This document shows, one piece after another, positions 18,193 to 25,873 of a DNA stretch of 33,381 bases. Source of the stretch: a virus; IMG/VR virus record IMGVR_UViG_3300042864_002206, positions 1-33,381 of that record; one strand, given 5' to 3'. Under the pieces are notes generated by a model, which did not search any database, was not told where the DNA came from, and worked only from the letters and a program-made list of their open reading frames with translations. How positions within the stretch are numbered: position 1 is the stretch's first letter; the number at the start of each line of letters is the position of its first letter. The position numbers were made by a program, and so were the translations under genes.

Positions 18193-21100
18193 TAGTTATG
18201 ATCAATTTTTAAACGGGCGGTTCTTACGCCAATTCCACTGGGTTGAACTTGTATCTTTACATTATAAGTTTGACCTGGCTCAATATCAATATTTTCAATT
18301 GATGCGACAACTGTTTCAGTTTGACCAGAGGTTATAAGTAATTTAAAGTCATCAAAATCTTGGTCTAAACTCAATGAATGTATTTCTAGCTTAGAATCCG
18401 TTCCACTATTTGTAATAGGTACGGTTAAATTTCTGGTTGCTCCAACTTCAGTTGAATTAAATACAATTTGTTCATTTGCTACACCAACATTAAAACTTGG
18501 GGCAGCTACTAATAGTGATACATTTACAATATTAGAAAGAGTATTAGTTGTACTTTTTACGCTAAATGCAAATAAGTCAGTTCCTGTATAATCTTGATTT
18601 GGAATATATCTAATTCTATAACCATTTACAGATAAGGTTCCTTGACTAGGCTGTGTTGTAATTATTAAACCACTAAATGATGATCCATTTAAATTAACAT
18701 AAGGTAAGGTATTAGTATCAACAAATAGGTTTCTTCCAACTTTTTGTTGAGGTAACTGCGATATAATTGGAGCGGCCGCCTCAACAGTTAATGTTCCAGT
18801 TATTACAGTCTCCTGTTCATTAGGGGAATTATCATTAACTGCTCTTGCAGTAATAGTATAGGTTCCAGCTTGAATATTTGTATATGTTACTGGATTATTA
18901 GCAGTTCCATTACCAAGGGTAGAGGTAATCTCATATGATTTTGCGTATTGAGTTGCTACACTTATAGTAACATTTCCTCCACTTGTAACAGGTGAATTAA
19001 ATATTGCTGGATTGCTAAAAGAGATTGCTGGAAATGGCGCTAATACGGTAATTGGAAATTGTTTTGAAAAACTATTAGACATTAACGCATCTTTAAATGG
19101 AGAAGAATATCCAACTGTTAAGGTTGGTGAAATTCTTTCATTATTACTATTAGCTCCCCATAGAGCAACAAATGATCTAGTTGAATTAATAATATTTAAG
19201 CTTGGCACAATAGTTGAGCCAGTTTGAGTTACAGTTATTCCATATAGTCCATCCTCTGGAAATTCAGGAATCCATTCTGGATAGACTGGACTTGCTGTAA
19301 CTTGAATATTACTAGAGGAACCCTGTCTTAGGGTCGAATATGCTAAATCAATATCTTCAGTTGGTCTACCTACGATAAGCTCCTTGTATACGGTAAATTG
19401 AGTTCCATTTGAAAAGGATCCCTTAAACATAAATCGATAATATCCTGGAGCGCCAGGTCTAAATTTAACTTGAGTACGGTCTTCAGAATATGTATAGTAT
19501 GTCCACATTGGAGGTGGAGTTAGCGTATTAAGATCAGTCGATCGTGTTACCTGATCCAACTGTTGCCAATTAGAATCACTTGGACTAACTCGCGTTTGTA
19601 GAATCCAAGTTAAGCTATTTAAGTCAGCCTCTTGTAGAGTTGCTGTAATTTGGTATGCTCCTGGCATTGGATCATTTGGAATCGGTTCAATTACTGAAAT
19701 ATAGGATCTGCTTAAGTTAGCAGCTGAATTTGTAATAAATGCATAATCTGCATCTGTTCCAATGCTACCTTGTAAGGCAATTGAAGAAATGGCAAGTTGA
19801 GCAGAAGGTTGGCCCTGTGGAATGCTAGATGTTGTAAAATTAATTGCAGATGAATACAAATAAGTTGCACCATCACTATTTTGTACGTATGCTTTTGCAT
19901 AGTATTGTGTATTTGCAATAAGGCCAGTTAAGCTGCTTACTAATTGAACTGGGCTCTGTGTAGGATCAAGGTTACCAGATTCAACCCTAATAACTCCTTG
20001 ACCATTAACTAATAAATTATCAGAATTTCCAATTTTATAAATTAATCCATATCTAACAAATTGATCTCCGGCTGAATTAGTAAAAGTTGATGTTAAAGTT
20101 ACACCAGTTTGAGTTAATGAGCTTGTAGTTGGAGTACTAATTCCACCTGAAGCAGATGTAGTAAAAGTTCCTACTTGAGATTGACCTGTGCCGGTTGAAT
20201 TTATAGCAAATGCCTGTACTGTATATTGAGTATTTTCAAGTAATCCTGTAAATTGAGTAAAAATACCAAATCTAAAATCACTAAGTATTGCAGAATTTAC
20301 TAAGTTACCATTTCTAAAAATTCTAAATGTAACTGAGGTTACTTCGCTTCCTCCATTATTGCTAATGGTTGTGGTTGCAGTTACTGAGTTTGCAGTAGTT
20401 CCGCTAAAGGTTGGTGTAGTTAAAGTTGCAACAGTTCCACTTTGCTGAGGTGTACATGCTTCATATTGAATAGTTGCACCAGTACAAGTACCTCCACCAG
20501 AAGCTGGAGTTATTACATATCTGGTTTGAAATCTTTGATATGAGCCATTAGTTAATGTACATGGACTCCATTCGCCAGCTGTCCAAGTTTCTTGAGTTTC
20601 ACCATAACCCCAACTACTTAGAGTACAGTTAACTGGTGTTACTTGAGGCATACACTCAGTATCTGATATACATTCGGTGATACCCCCGGTCACGGTAACC
20701 CCATAATTGTATGGATCCAAGATTGGATCATAGTCTATGAATATGACTGGTTCTGAGCTAGAGCAAACGTAAAGAGTTTTAGTTGTTCCATCGGTTACAG
20801 TTGAACTCCAGTTTCTGGCCTGTACAGTCGATGCGCTTTGTGATCCATATGGCGTATATGAAAATTGTATTGAGTTTTCATTAACTATCGATTGATCGAT
20901 TGCAATTTGATAACAATACGAAAGAAGGTTACCGCCTCCACCGCCTCCACCTTCATAACAATCTAAATTGTTAGTACATGGAGTATCTCCACCCATAACA
21001 GTAATATTATAAGAACCGAAATCAGATTGTTGACCAAATACCTGTAGAGTCGGATAGTTTCTTGAACAAAAGTGATAAGTAGTTTCACCTGAACCATATG

Positions 21101-21236
21101 TAGATAAAAATATCCCTAGCTCATCAAATGGAACATATGTTGGTGTACCATCATATGGTGTATACAATAAGGTTTTGCCTAAAGTTTCGGTTGAATCTGG
21201 TATGGTTAATTGATAACAAAATGCAAATGCTGCCAT
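18192..21236 (-). CDS. Multi-domain adhesin-like virion protein (TSP1-like, FN3, cadherin-like, ASH-like domains), 1014 aa
   Basis: Residues 7-93 and 108-195 are a tandem duplication. Each copy starts CYQ, contains YTPY, then CS, and ends GG-x-T-x-C-x5-C. The cysteines fall at 7, 57, 87, 93 and at 108, 158, 189, 195, almost identical spacing. Seven glycines (about 96-102) link the copies. Residues about 204-261 resemble a thrombospondin type-1 repeat (SSWG, GEWSPCTLTNGSYQRFQTRY, GGGTC, QYEAC). FN3-like domains follow (about 268-360 and 362-470), then less clear Ig-like sequence. A cadherin/Ig-like unit lies near 828-915 (GTLSVNGYRIRYIPNQDYTG) and an ASH/Hydin-like C-terminal domain near 918-1014. 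A host-surface binding role is inferred. Stop and start codons are coupled to both neighbours. Confidence 0.8.
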   Translation of the reverse strand: MAAFAFCYQLTIPDSTETLGKTLLYTPYDGTPTYVPFDELGIFLSTYGSGETTYHFCSRNYPTLQVFGQQSDFGSYNITVMGGDTPCTNNLDCYEGGGGGGGNLLSYCYQIAIDQSIVNENSIQFSYTPYGSQSASTVQARNWSSTVTDGTTKTLYVCSSSEPVIFIDYDPILDPYNYGVTVTGGITECISDTECMPQVTPVNCTLSSWGYGETQETWTAGEWSPCTLTNGSYQRFQTRYVITPASGGGTCTGATIQYEACTPQQSGTVATLTTPTFSGTTANSVTATTTISNNGGSEVTSVTFRIFRNGNLVNSAILSDFRFGIFTQFTGLLENTQYTVQAFAINSTGTGQSQVGTFTTSASGGISTPTTSSLTQTGVTLTSTFTNSAGDQFVRYGLIYKIGNSDNLLVNGQGVIRVESGNLDPTQSPVQLVSSLTGLIANTQYYAKAYVQNSDGATYLYSSAINFTTSSIPQGQPSAQLAISSIALQGSIGTDADYAFITNSAANLSRSYISVIEPIPNDPMPGAYQITATLQEADLNSLTWILQTRVSPSDSNWQQLDQVTRSTDLNTLTPPPMWTYYTYSEDRTQVKFRPGAPGYYRFMFKGSFSNGTQFTVYKELIVGRPTEDIDLAYSTLRQGSSSNIQVTASPVYPEWIPEFPEDGLYGITVTQTGSTIVPSLNIINSTRSFVALWGANSNNERISPTLTVGYSSPFKDALMSNSFSKQFPITVLAPFPAISFSNPAIFNSPVTSGGNVTISVATQYAKSYEITSTLGNGTANNPVTYTNIQAGTYTITARAVNDNSPNEQETVITGTLTVEAAAPIISQLPQQKVGRNLFVDTNTLPYVNLNGSSFSGLIITTQPSQGTLSVNGYRIRYIPNQDYTGTDLFAFSVKSTTNTLSNIVNVSLLVAAPSFNVGVANEQIVFNSTEVGATRNLTVPITNSGTDSKLEIHSLSLDQDFDDFKLLITSGQTETVVASIENIDIEPGQTYNVKIQVQPSGIGVRTARLKIDHN

Positions 21237-21237
21237 A

Positions 21238-23757
21238 TTATTGTTGAGTTACTTTTACAGTAAAGTTATTTGTATTTGAACTCTCTTTAGCTGTTGCGTA
21301 TACATTTGTTCCGACAACTTTATATCTAAATTTAGAGATTGCACTATGTGTTGAGTTATTTAATTGTGATACCAAATCTGTAATATTTGAATATGAAGGA
21401 ACTGTATATGGATCGTGTAATCCCATACGAATCTTATATCCTGCAGTTGGTGCACCTATTGAAAATCCTTGTAGAAAATCCGATTGATACGATAATTGAT
21501 AGAATTTAGTATGAAAAAGATCCCCTATTTTTGCATCGGCTAAATCGCTCATTCTTGGTTTTAGCGAATTTTCGCCAAGACCCCAAGCATAAGAATAATC
21601 AGAATTTAGAGTTGAATCGCCTAGGGTTTTATAAACTCCATTTAATTGATCTTTAATTTTGGCTTGAGTTGGGGCAGTGTTATTACTAAAATTATTTGCA
21701 TAATAAGCCCAATCAAATAATTCTTTTTCTAAATCGATTGATCCTATTTTTTGGGTAAATGATGCAATAGTAACATTTGGATTAAACATATAACTTCCTC
21801 CCATATCGCCAACTGTAACGTTAGTTAAGTCTTTAAATTGATATGAGAATTTATCTGAAGTTCTAGCAAAACCGACAGTAGTTGCAATAGTTGAGTTTAC
21901 TGTAAATTTAGTAAAGTCTACTGAAATTCCAGCAAATTGATCGTAAACTCTTAATTCTACTAAATAGTCTCCAACATATGGTAAAAAGTGAACAATTTGA
22001 TTAAAATCATAGATTGATCCACGATAACTCCACTTATATGGATTTGGTGCATTCTTAGTAATTATCCACTCCGCGTCAACTAAATTTAAGAAGGTTATGA
22101 TATCGCGAACTCTAGCACCTTCTGTTTCAAGGTCAGCGAACGTAATTCCATCATAATCCATTATTCTATATTTAGGTAAATTTGCAGTTAATATAATTGG
22201 ACAACCGAGTTGTTCTTTTACGTTTACTTCACCATTTGACCAATAATAAGAGCTTCCATGTTTTTTCCACTCTTCTTCTTGAACCTGGTTATAGAAAACT
22301 TCAACTGCGTTAATTAGAGCTTTTTGCTGAGTTGCTGAATACTTTTGTTGATTTTCATATGGATTAGCAATTGCAGAAAATACTCCATCTTTGTTTTTAC
22401 CTGTATTAAATGAGTATTTTGGAAAGCCTGTTAAAATTTTAGTTGGGTTATTAGTTTCAGCCTCAGTTGAATAAAATAGTGGGCGAATATCTCTAATATA
22501 TGGAACAGCGATTGTTGATTTTGGAAAATCTACTGATGCTTTAATTTTAGTATTAACATCAACGCTTCTGGTTTGAACGTCATCTGTCCAATATCTAATA
22601 TTAAATTTCTCAAAGAAAATAAATTCTCCAATAATATCTCTAACAATTACATGTATTGGTAAAATTTCTCTTTTTAATTTCTTAGCAAGACCATCTAATT
22701 TGTAAAATATTTCAGCTGGGGTAAAATCAGTAGTTTCAACTACTTCAGGTAAACCGTCATCATCATAATTATCAGTAGCTTTAGTAAATTGATAGCATAG
22801 TGCAATAAAAGAGGTCTTTTTGAATTGAGCTGACTCTAATACTGAGCCTCCGGTTGAAACATAAACCATATTATCAACCTTGCCGTCGTCTAAGAAATCT
22901 GTAATATTAACTAGAGCAAATTGGTCCAGTGCAGCAGAGGTACTATTGACATTTTGCCAAAATTCTTTAACCTCTAACGTATCTTTATATCCAAATAAAT
23001 TTATAAAATTACTTAAGCCTTTGTATGTTCCAACATATGGAAATACCTGATCGCGATTTACTAGTAATTGTTTTCTAGCTGCATCAATTTGTTTCCAATC
23101 TGGTAAAGCCTCTTTAATATCATAATCTTTTAATAGTTGAGCGTCATCTCTATGGAAAGTTATTCCAAAGTTATTAAGCCACATTCTATATCTGGAGTCT
23201 TCGTCTGTACCTTCTCCATAATAGTCAATTTCTAAAATCTTAACTGAACTTGAAACTGTACCATTGGATAAGGTTTCGTGATATGCATAAAGTTTACGTT
23301 GATAGATCTTTTCTTCGGATGGAGAAAAAGCTATATTTACTTGTAGAGGTAATCTAATATCAAGAGGTGCGCTTGATCCATTTGAAAAATTTGAATGGTT
23401 AAGGATTACTTGATTTACCTTTTCAATATATGGAGAATCGACATCACTATTTCCGGTAATATCTTGTTTAACTACATATAGAAAAAATGGTTGATCTCCA
23501 TCTATGTCAATTGATTCCCATTTAAATACGATTCTTTCGTTTTGGGATAAAATTGGAAATTTATAGTCAGTTGAATCCTTTTCTACTGCAAAAATTTGAC
23601 GGCTGTCGTAAAGACCAATCGAAATTGGATCAATATACTCTCGGCCATACCACCAAGTAATAGAGTCTGTAGACTGGGTCTCAGAATTAAACTTAGTAGT
23701 CTGAAAGTTATAGTTTTCACCAAACTTATCAAAAAATATGAGGTTTGAAAGTTGCAT
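21238..23757 (-). CDS. Putative baseplate protein (tail protein I / gp7-like region), 839 aa
   Basis: I chose the ATG at 23757 (MQLSNLIFFDKFGENYNFQT); a TTG directly before it at 23760 is in frame but less likely. Residues about 217-266 (NRDQVFPYVGTYKGLSNFIN, then LFGYKDTLEVKEFW) resemble the K-G-T/L ... G-Y ... E-W region of contractile-tail baseplate wedge proteins of the tail protein I type. This is a family-level impression, not a firm match. A PKD-like segment lies near 561-609 (NPYKWSYRGSIYDF, VGDYLVELRVYDQFAG). It is the first gene of the late block, 41 nt after the sigma gene. It has its own late octamer and a start-site inverted repeat, and ends one base before the next ATG. Confidence 0.65.
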   Translation of the reverse strand: MQLSNLIFFDKFGENYNFQTTKFNSETQSTDSITWWYGREYIDPISIGLYDSRQIFAVEKDSTDYKFPILSQNERIVFKWESIDIDGDQPFFLYVVKQDITGNSDVDSPYIEKVNQVILNHSNFSNGSSAPLDIRLPLQVNIAFSPSEEKIYQRKLYAYHETLSNGTVSSSVKILEIDYYGEGTDEDSRYRMWLNNFGITFHRDDAQLLKDYDIKEALPDWKQIDAARKQLLVNRDQVFPYVGTYKGLSNFINLFGYKDTLEVKEFWQNVNSTSAALDQFALVNITDFLDDGKVDNMVYVSTGGSVLESAQFKKTSFIALCYQFTKATDNYDDDGLPEVVETTDFTPAEIFYKLDGLAKKLKREILPIHVIVRDIIGEFIFFEKFNIRYWTDDVQTRSVDVNTKIKASVDFPKSTIAVPYIRDIRPLFYSTEAETNNPTKILTGFPKYSFNTGKNKDGVFSAIANPYENQQKYSATQQKALINAVEVFYNQVQEEEWKKHGSSYYWSNGEVNVKEQLGCPIILTANLPKYRIMDYDGITFADLETEGARVRDIITFLNLVDAEWIITKNAPNPYKWSYRGSIYDFNQIVHFLPYVGDYLVELRVYDQFAGISVDFTKFTVNSTIATTVGFARTSDKFSYQFKDLTNVTVGDMGGSYMFNPNVTIASFTQKIGSIDLEKELFDWAYYANNFSNNTAPTQAKIKDQLNGVYKTLGDSTLNSDYSYAWGLGENSLKPRMSDLADAKIGDLFHTKFYQLSYQSDFLQGFSIGAPTAGYKIRMGLHDPYTVPSYSNITDLVSQLNNSTHSAISKFRYKVVGTNVYATAKESSNTNNFTVKVTQQ

Positions 23758-23758
23758 C

Positions 23759-23800
23759 AACTTGGCTTTTTGTTATTTATTAGCCAGGAAATGGCAAGTT
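23759..23800. repeat. Inverted repeat enclosing a late promoter next to a start codon
   Basis: TGGCT at 23763-23767 pairs with AGCCA at 23782-23786, with a 14-nt loop that holds the AATAAATA octamer. AACTTG at 23759-23764 can alternatively pair with CAAGTT at 23795-23800. In minus-strand RNA the downstream arm ends 1-2 nt before the ATG at 23757. The two pairings are mutually competing, so the exact fold is uncertain. Confidence 0.5.
23774..23781 (-). promoter_or_regulatory. Putative late promoter element AATAAATA
   Basis: On the minus strand GGCTAATAAATAACAAAAA carries AATAAATA 16 nt before the ATG at 23757. An 18-base match to the sequence before the 340 aa gene supports a shared functional element. 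It would launch the main late transcript toward 1435. Confidence 0.6.
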
Positions 23801-24218
23801 AGATCGTGTAGATTTCGCTCTCGCCAGAGTGGCTCAGGGAAATAGTAACAATCTTTTCGCCTTTACCAATATGCTTATAGATCTTTTTATATTCCTTAGC
23901 ATATCCATTCTTGGCGATCTGGGTAAAGTAGGCAAATGCATTATTAGATTTTTCTTCATTAAAGTTTCGCCAATATCTTAAAAGGTCAAGCAAAGCTGAT
24001 TGAATACAGTCTTCTCTATCCAATGGATTTTGGAATTTTAACTTTTGAATAGCGCGGTTAGCTAATAAGATAAAATAATCAATTGCTTTAGGGGAAAGCT
24101 CGCCAGCTGTATGCTGATAGCCGGTTTCTTCATTTAGGTGTCCGTGTTTACAGCGGATAATTTCATTAGTAAAGTCTCTATTATTAATATAGTACTTTGG
24201 ATCTTTAATTCTTGCCAT
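23799..24218 (-). CDS. 55: Late sigma factor, T4 gp55-like, 139 aa
   Basis: Residues about 68-112 (DREDCIQSALLDLLRYWRNF, then NEEKSNNAFAYFTQIAKNGYAKEYKKI) match sigma region 2 in layout: a helix ending in W-x-N/K-F, the F-x-Y-x-T/Q core-binding helix, and a basic end. T4 gp55 has the closely similar pattern HNFDETKYKNPHAYITQ followed by lysine/arginine-rich sequence. As in gp55 there is no region 3/4. At 139 residues it is shorter than T4 gp55 (185). In T4 the factor directs host RNA polymerase to TATAAATA late promoters through its clamp and coactivator contacts. The C-terminus (SGESEIYTI) is acidic/hydrophobic and might be a clamp-binding tail, which is an inference. Its ATG overlaps the stop of the RuvC-like gene. 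Confidence 0.75.
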   Translation of the reverse strand: MARIKDPKYYINNRDFTNEIIRCKHGHLNEETGYQHTAGELSPKAIDYFILLANRAIQKLKFQNPLDREDCIQSALLDLLRYWRNFNEEKSNNAFAYFTQIAKNGYAKEYKKIYKHIGKGEKIVTISLSHSGESEIYTI

Positions 24219-24880
24219 TAGTTTAGGGCCTGGTAAATTTTTAATACACTTAAATAAGAATCGACTAGGTCTGGAAAGGGCGATTTAATTTCAGAAGAGG
24301 TGACCAGTTCTGTACTATATTTATTTAAGCATTGAGCTAGGGCTGAATTTCTAGCAGCCTCAATTTTAGGATCTTCTATAAATTGATTAAATACATCAAA
24401 TTTATTAGCATTTCCTTTTGCTCCTATTGCATTTTTTAATTCAGATGGTGAAAAGATAAAAAGTCCAGCTAGATTATTGTCTAATAGCCTATCAGTAATA
24501 GTCTTTTTAAGAATTCCAGTAGTTTGAACAATATCTACCAGCGAATTACCTTTAGCTCCATATGCAAAACCTTCAATTCCAACAATAATCGGTTTTTGTT
24601 GAACTTTAGTTAAAACAGTATCAATTAAAGTATTTACTAAAAGAAGTTGGTTTTGTAGTTTCTTTCTTTCAGTATCAGAATAACTTAAGCCTTTGTTGTT
24701 CTTTTCGCCTAAGTTAACAATATGAATATCTGGAAATTCAAGATTGATTCCTTCTAAGAAGTGAAGATAAGATTTACTTAATTTAGTATTGGTGACAGCA
24801 ACCCACTTAAAAGTCTTGAAGTCATGACTTATACAAGCTGCTGGAAAGTTAATCGAGAAGTCGAATCCTATAATAGTCAC
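24218..24880 (-). CDS. ruvC: RuvC-like Holliday junction resolvase, 220 aa
   Basis: The protein has the RuvC-type RNase H fold signature. D7 lies in the first strand (TIIGFDFSINF), E103 in IIVGIEGFAYGAKGNS, and D204 and D207 in FPDLVDSYLSVL, corresponding to the four acidic catalytic residues of RuvC. The intervening FSPSELKNAIGAKGNANKFD matches the RuvC P-x-x-VK-x-A-x-x-G-x-x-x-K block. It would cleave four-way junctions and branched replicative DNA before packaging, a role filled by endonuclease VII in T4. The start is GTG at 24880; an ATG 4 nt upstream is out of frame. Its stop overlaps the start of the sigma gene (TAATG), linking the two. A sigma70-like promoter lies upstream. Confidence 0.8.
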   Translation of the reverse strand: MTIIGFDFSINFPAACISHDFKTFKWVAVTNTKLSKSYLHFLEGINLEFPDIHIVNLGEKNNKGLSYSDTERKKLQNQLLLVNTLIDTVLTKVQQKPIIVGIEGFAYGAKGNSLVDIVQTTGILKKTITDRLLDNNLAGLFIFSPSELKNAIGAKGNANKFDVFNQFIEDPKIEAARNSALAQCLNKYSTELVTSSEIKSPFPDLVDSYLSVLKIYQALN

Positions 24881-24916
24881 GCATAATTAAGTAATTTGTA
24901 ATACTTTACTGAAAAA

Positions 24917-24946
24917 ATTATAAAAGGTTTCTAAAACCTTCTTCAA
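24917..24946 (-). promoter_or_regulatory. Putative sigma70-type promoter for the ruvC-like/sigma operon
   Basis: On the minus strand TTGAAG (24946-24941), an 18-nt spacer and TATAAT (24922-24917) form a plausible -35/-10 pair, about 37 nt before the GTG at 24880. Bacteroidota housekeeping promoters have a different consensus, so this assignment is tentative. The spacer contains a perfect palindrome (24924-24940). Confidence 0.4.
24924..24940. promoter_or_regulatory. Perfect 7-bp palindrome, candidate operator
   Basis: AAGGTTT-CTA-AAACCTT has 7-bp perfect arms around a 3-nt centre and lies exactly between the putative -35 and -10 boxes of the leftward promoter. It could be a dimeric repressor site or a small RNA hairpin. 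No regulator gene is visible in the window. Confidence 0.45.
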
Positions 24947-24982
24947 AAGTGCTATAAAATAAGGGAAAGGTTTGGGAGGGTG

Positions 24983-25063
24983 TCAGACTGAAGATCAGAC
25001 TGATAATTAATGACTCTATTCTCTTTATTTTTTTAAAAATAAAGAATTAGAGACTCAATCTGA
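24983..25063. repeat. Repeated TCAGACTGA units and long imperfect hairpin in divergent control region
   Basis: TCAGACTGA occurs at 24983-24991 and 24995-25003, a 12-nt period. An inverted near-copy (TCAATCTGA) lies at 25055-25063. Between them, 25013-25034 and 25035-25056 fold back on each other (CTTTATTTTT against AAAAATAAAG, then a second paired block TCTA/TAGA). The second direct copy and the inverted copy close an outer stem, giving a structure of about 70 nt. It may be a regulatory element, a terminator-like hairpin or a small RNA. No protein-coding frame is apparent. Confidence 0.5.
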
Positions 25064-25109
25064 CCAAAACTTAAGATTCTTTAGTATATTGTTTCTAAAT
25101 TATTAGGCA

Positions 25110-25859
25110 ATGTTTACACCTCAACAAATTTCTAAGATGGTCTTTTTTGATATTGAGACCTCAACGACTACCCAAGATGCTGGTTCCCTGAGCCCCGCAC
25201 TACAAAATCAGTGGCATAAGCGAGCTGAATACCTTCGTGATACTCTTTCACAAAAATATCCAGATAATAAAACCCTAAGCGATGAAGATCTTTTTACACA
25301 GAAAGCTGCTCTTCAAGCAGAGTTCGGTAGAATAGTCTGTATTAGTTTTGGTCGTATTACTTATAAGGATGGCGAACCTACATTTACAGTAGCAGCTATT
25401 TCAGGAGAAAACGAAGAAGAGCTTTTAATTAAGGCTCAAAAATCTATTTCTAAAATATTTTCAACTGGAGGAATCTTAGTCGGTCATAATATTAAGAGAT
25501 TTGATATTCCATACCTTTGTAAACGTATGTTAATTAATGGATTATCTGTTCCAGATGAATTACATTTTCATAATAAGAAACCTTGGGAAATTCCTATGCA
25601 AGACACAATGGATATTTGGTCATTTGGTGCTTGGCAAGAAGGTTTCGCTTCACTAGATCTTATTTGTGGAGTATTAGGGATCCCTTCACCAAAGGGCGCT
25701 ATGCGAGGCGAAGAGGTTCCAGCTGCCTTTTGGCAAGGTAGACTCGAAGAAATTGCCCAATATAATATGGAAGATGTTATTGCACTCGGGCGTATTATAT
25801 TAAAGGTATCTGGACTAAACTTGTTTGAAGAAGAGAGTATAACAAGAAATACGCTATAA
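25110..25859 (+). CDS. DEDDy 3'-5' exonuclease (PolB-exonuclease-like), 249 aa
   Basis: The three exonuclease motifs are visible. Exo I is VFFDIETS with D14 and E16. Exo II is GHNIKRFDIPYL with D132. Exo III is YNMEDVIAL with Y218 and D222, the Y-x3-D form that defines the DEDDy subclass. Length and motif spacing match stand-alone predicted exonucleases related to the proofreading domain of family B polymerases. It would remove 3' nucleotides in replication, repair or recombination, or degrade host DNA. It is the first plus-strand gene after the divergent control region and is followed 14 nt later by groEL. The start ATG at 25110 has no Shine-Dalgarno (TTATTAGGCAATG). Confidence 0.8.
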   Translation: MFTPQQISKMVFFDIETSTTTQDAGSLSPALQNQWHKRAEYLRDTLSQKYPDNKTLSDEDLFTQKAALQAEFGRIVCISFGRITYKDGEPTFTVAAISGENEEELLIKAQKSISKIFSTGGILVGHNIKRFDIPYLCKRMLINGLSVPDELHFHNKKPWEIPMQDTMDIWSFGAWQEGFASLDLICGVLGIPSPKGAMRGEEVPAAFWQGRLEEIAQYNMEDVIALGRIILKVSGLNLFEEESITRNTL

Positions 25860-25862
25860 AAA
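25855..25862 (+). promoter_or_regulatory. Weak late-promoter-like element TATAAAAA
   Basis: TATAAAAA overlaps the stop codon of the exonuclease gene, 11 nt before the groEL ATG. It is followed by the palindrome TATTTAAATA. It may be a late start for groEL or simply AT-rich spacer. Confidence 0.25.
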
Positions 25863-25873
25863 TATTTAAATAC

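Noticed and set aside
18192-21236. Target of a diversity-generating retroelement
   Set aside because: No reverse transcriptase or template/variable repeat pair is visible in the window.
23758-23760. TTG as the start of the baseplate-like gene
   Set aside because: An ATG follows immediately in frame and places the late octamer at a spacing like that of other genes.
24881-25109. tRNA gene or CRISPR array in the largest gap
   Set aside because: The hairpin is a single long imperfect stem without a cloverleaf, and the repeats are 9 nt with no spacer array.
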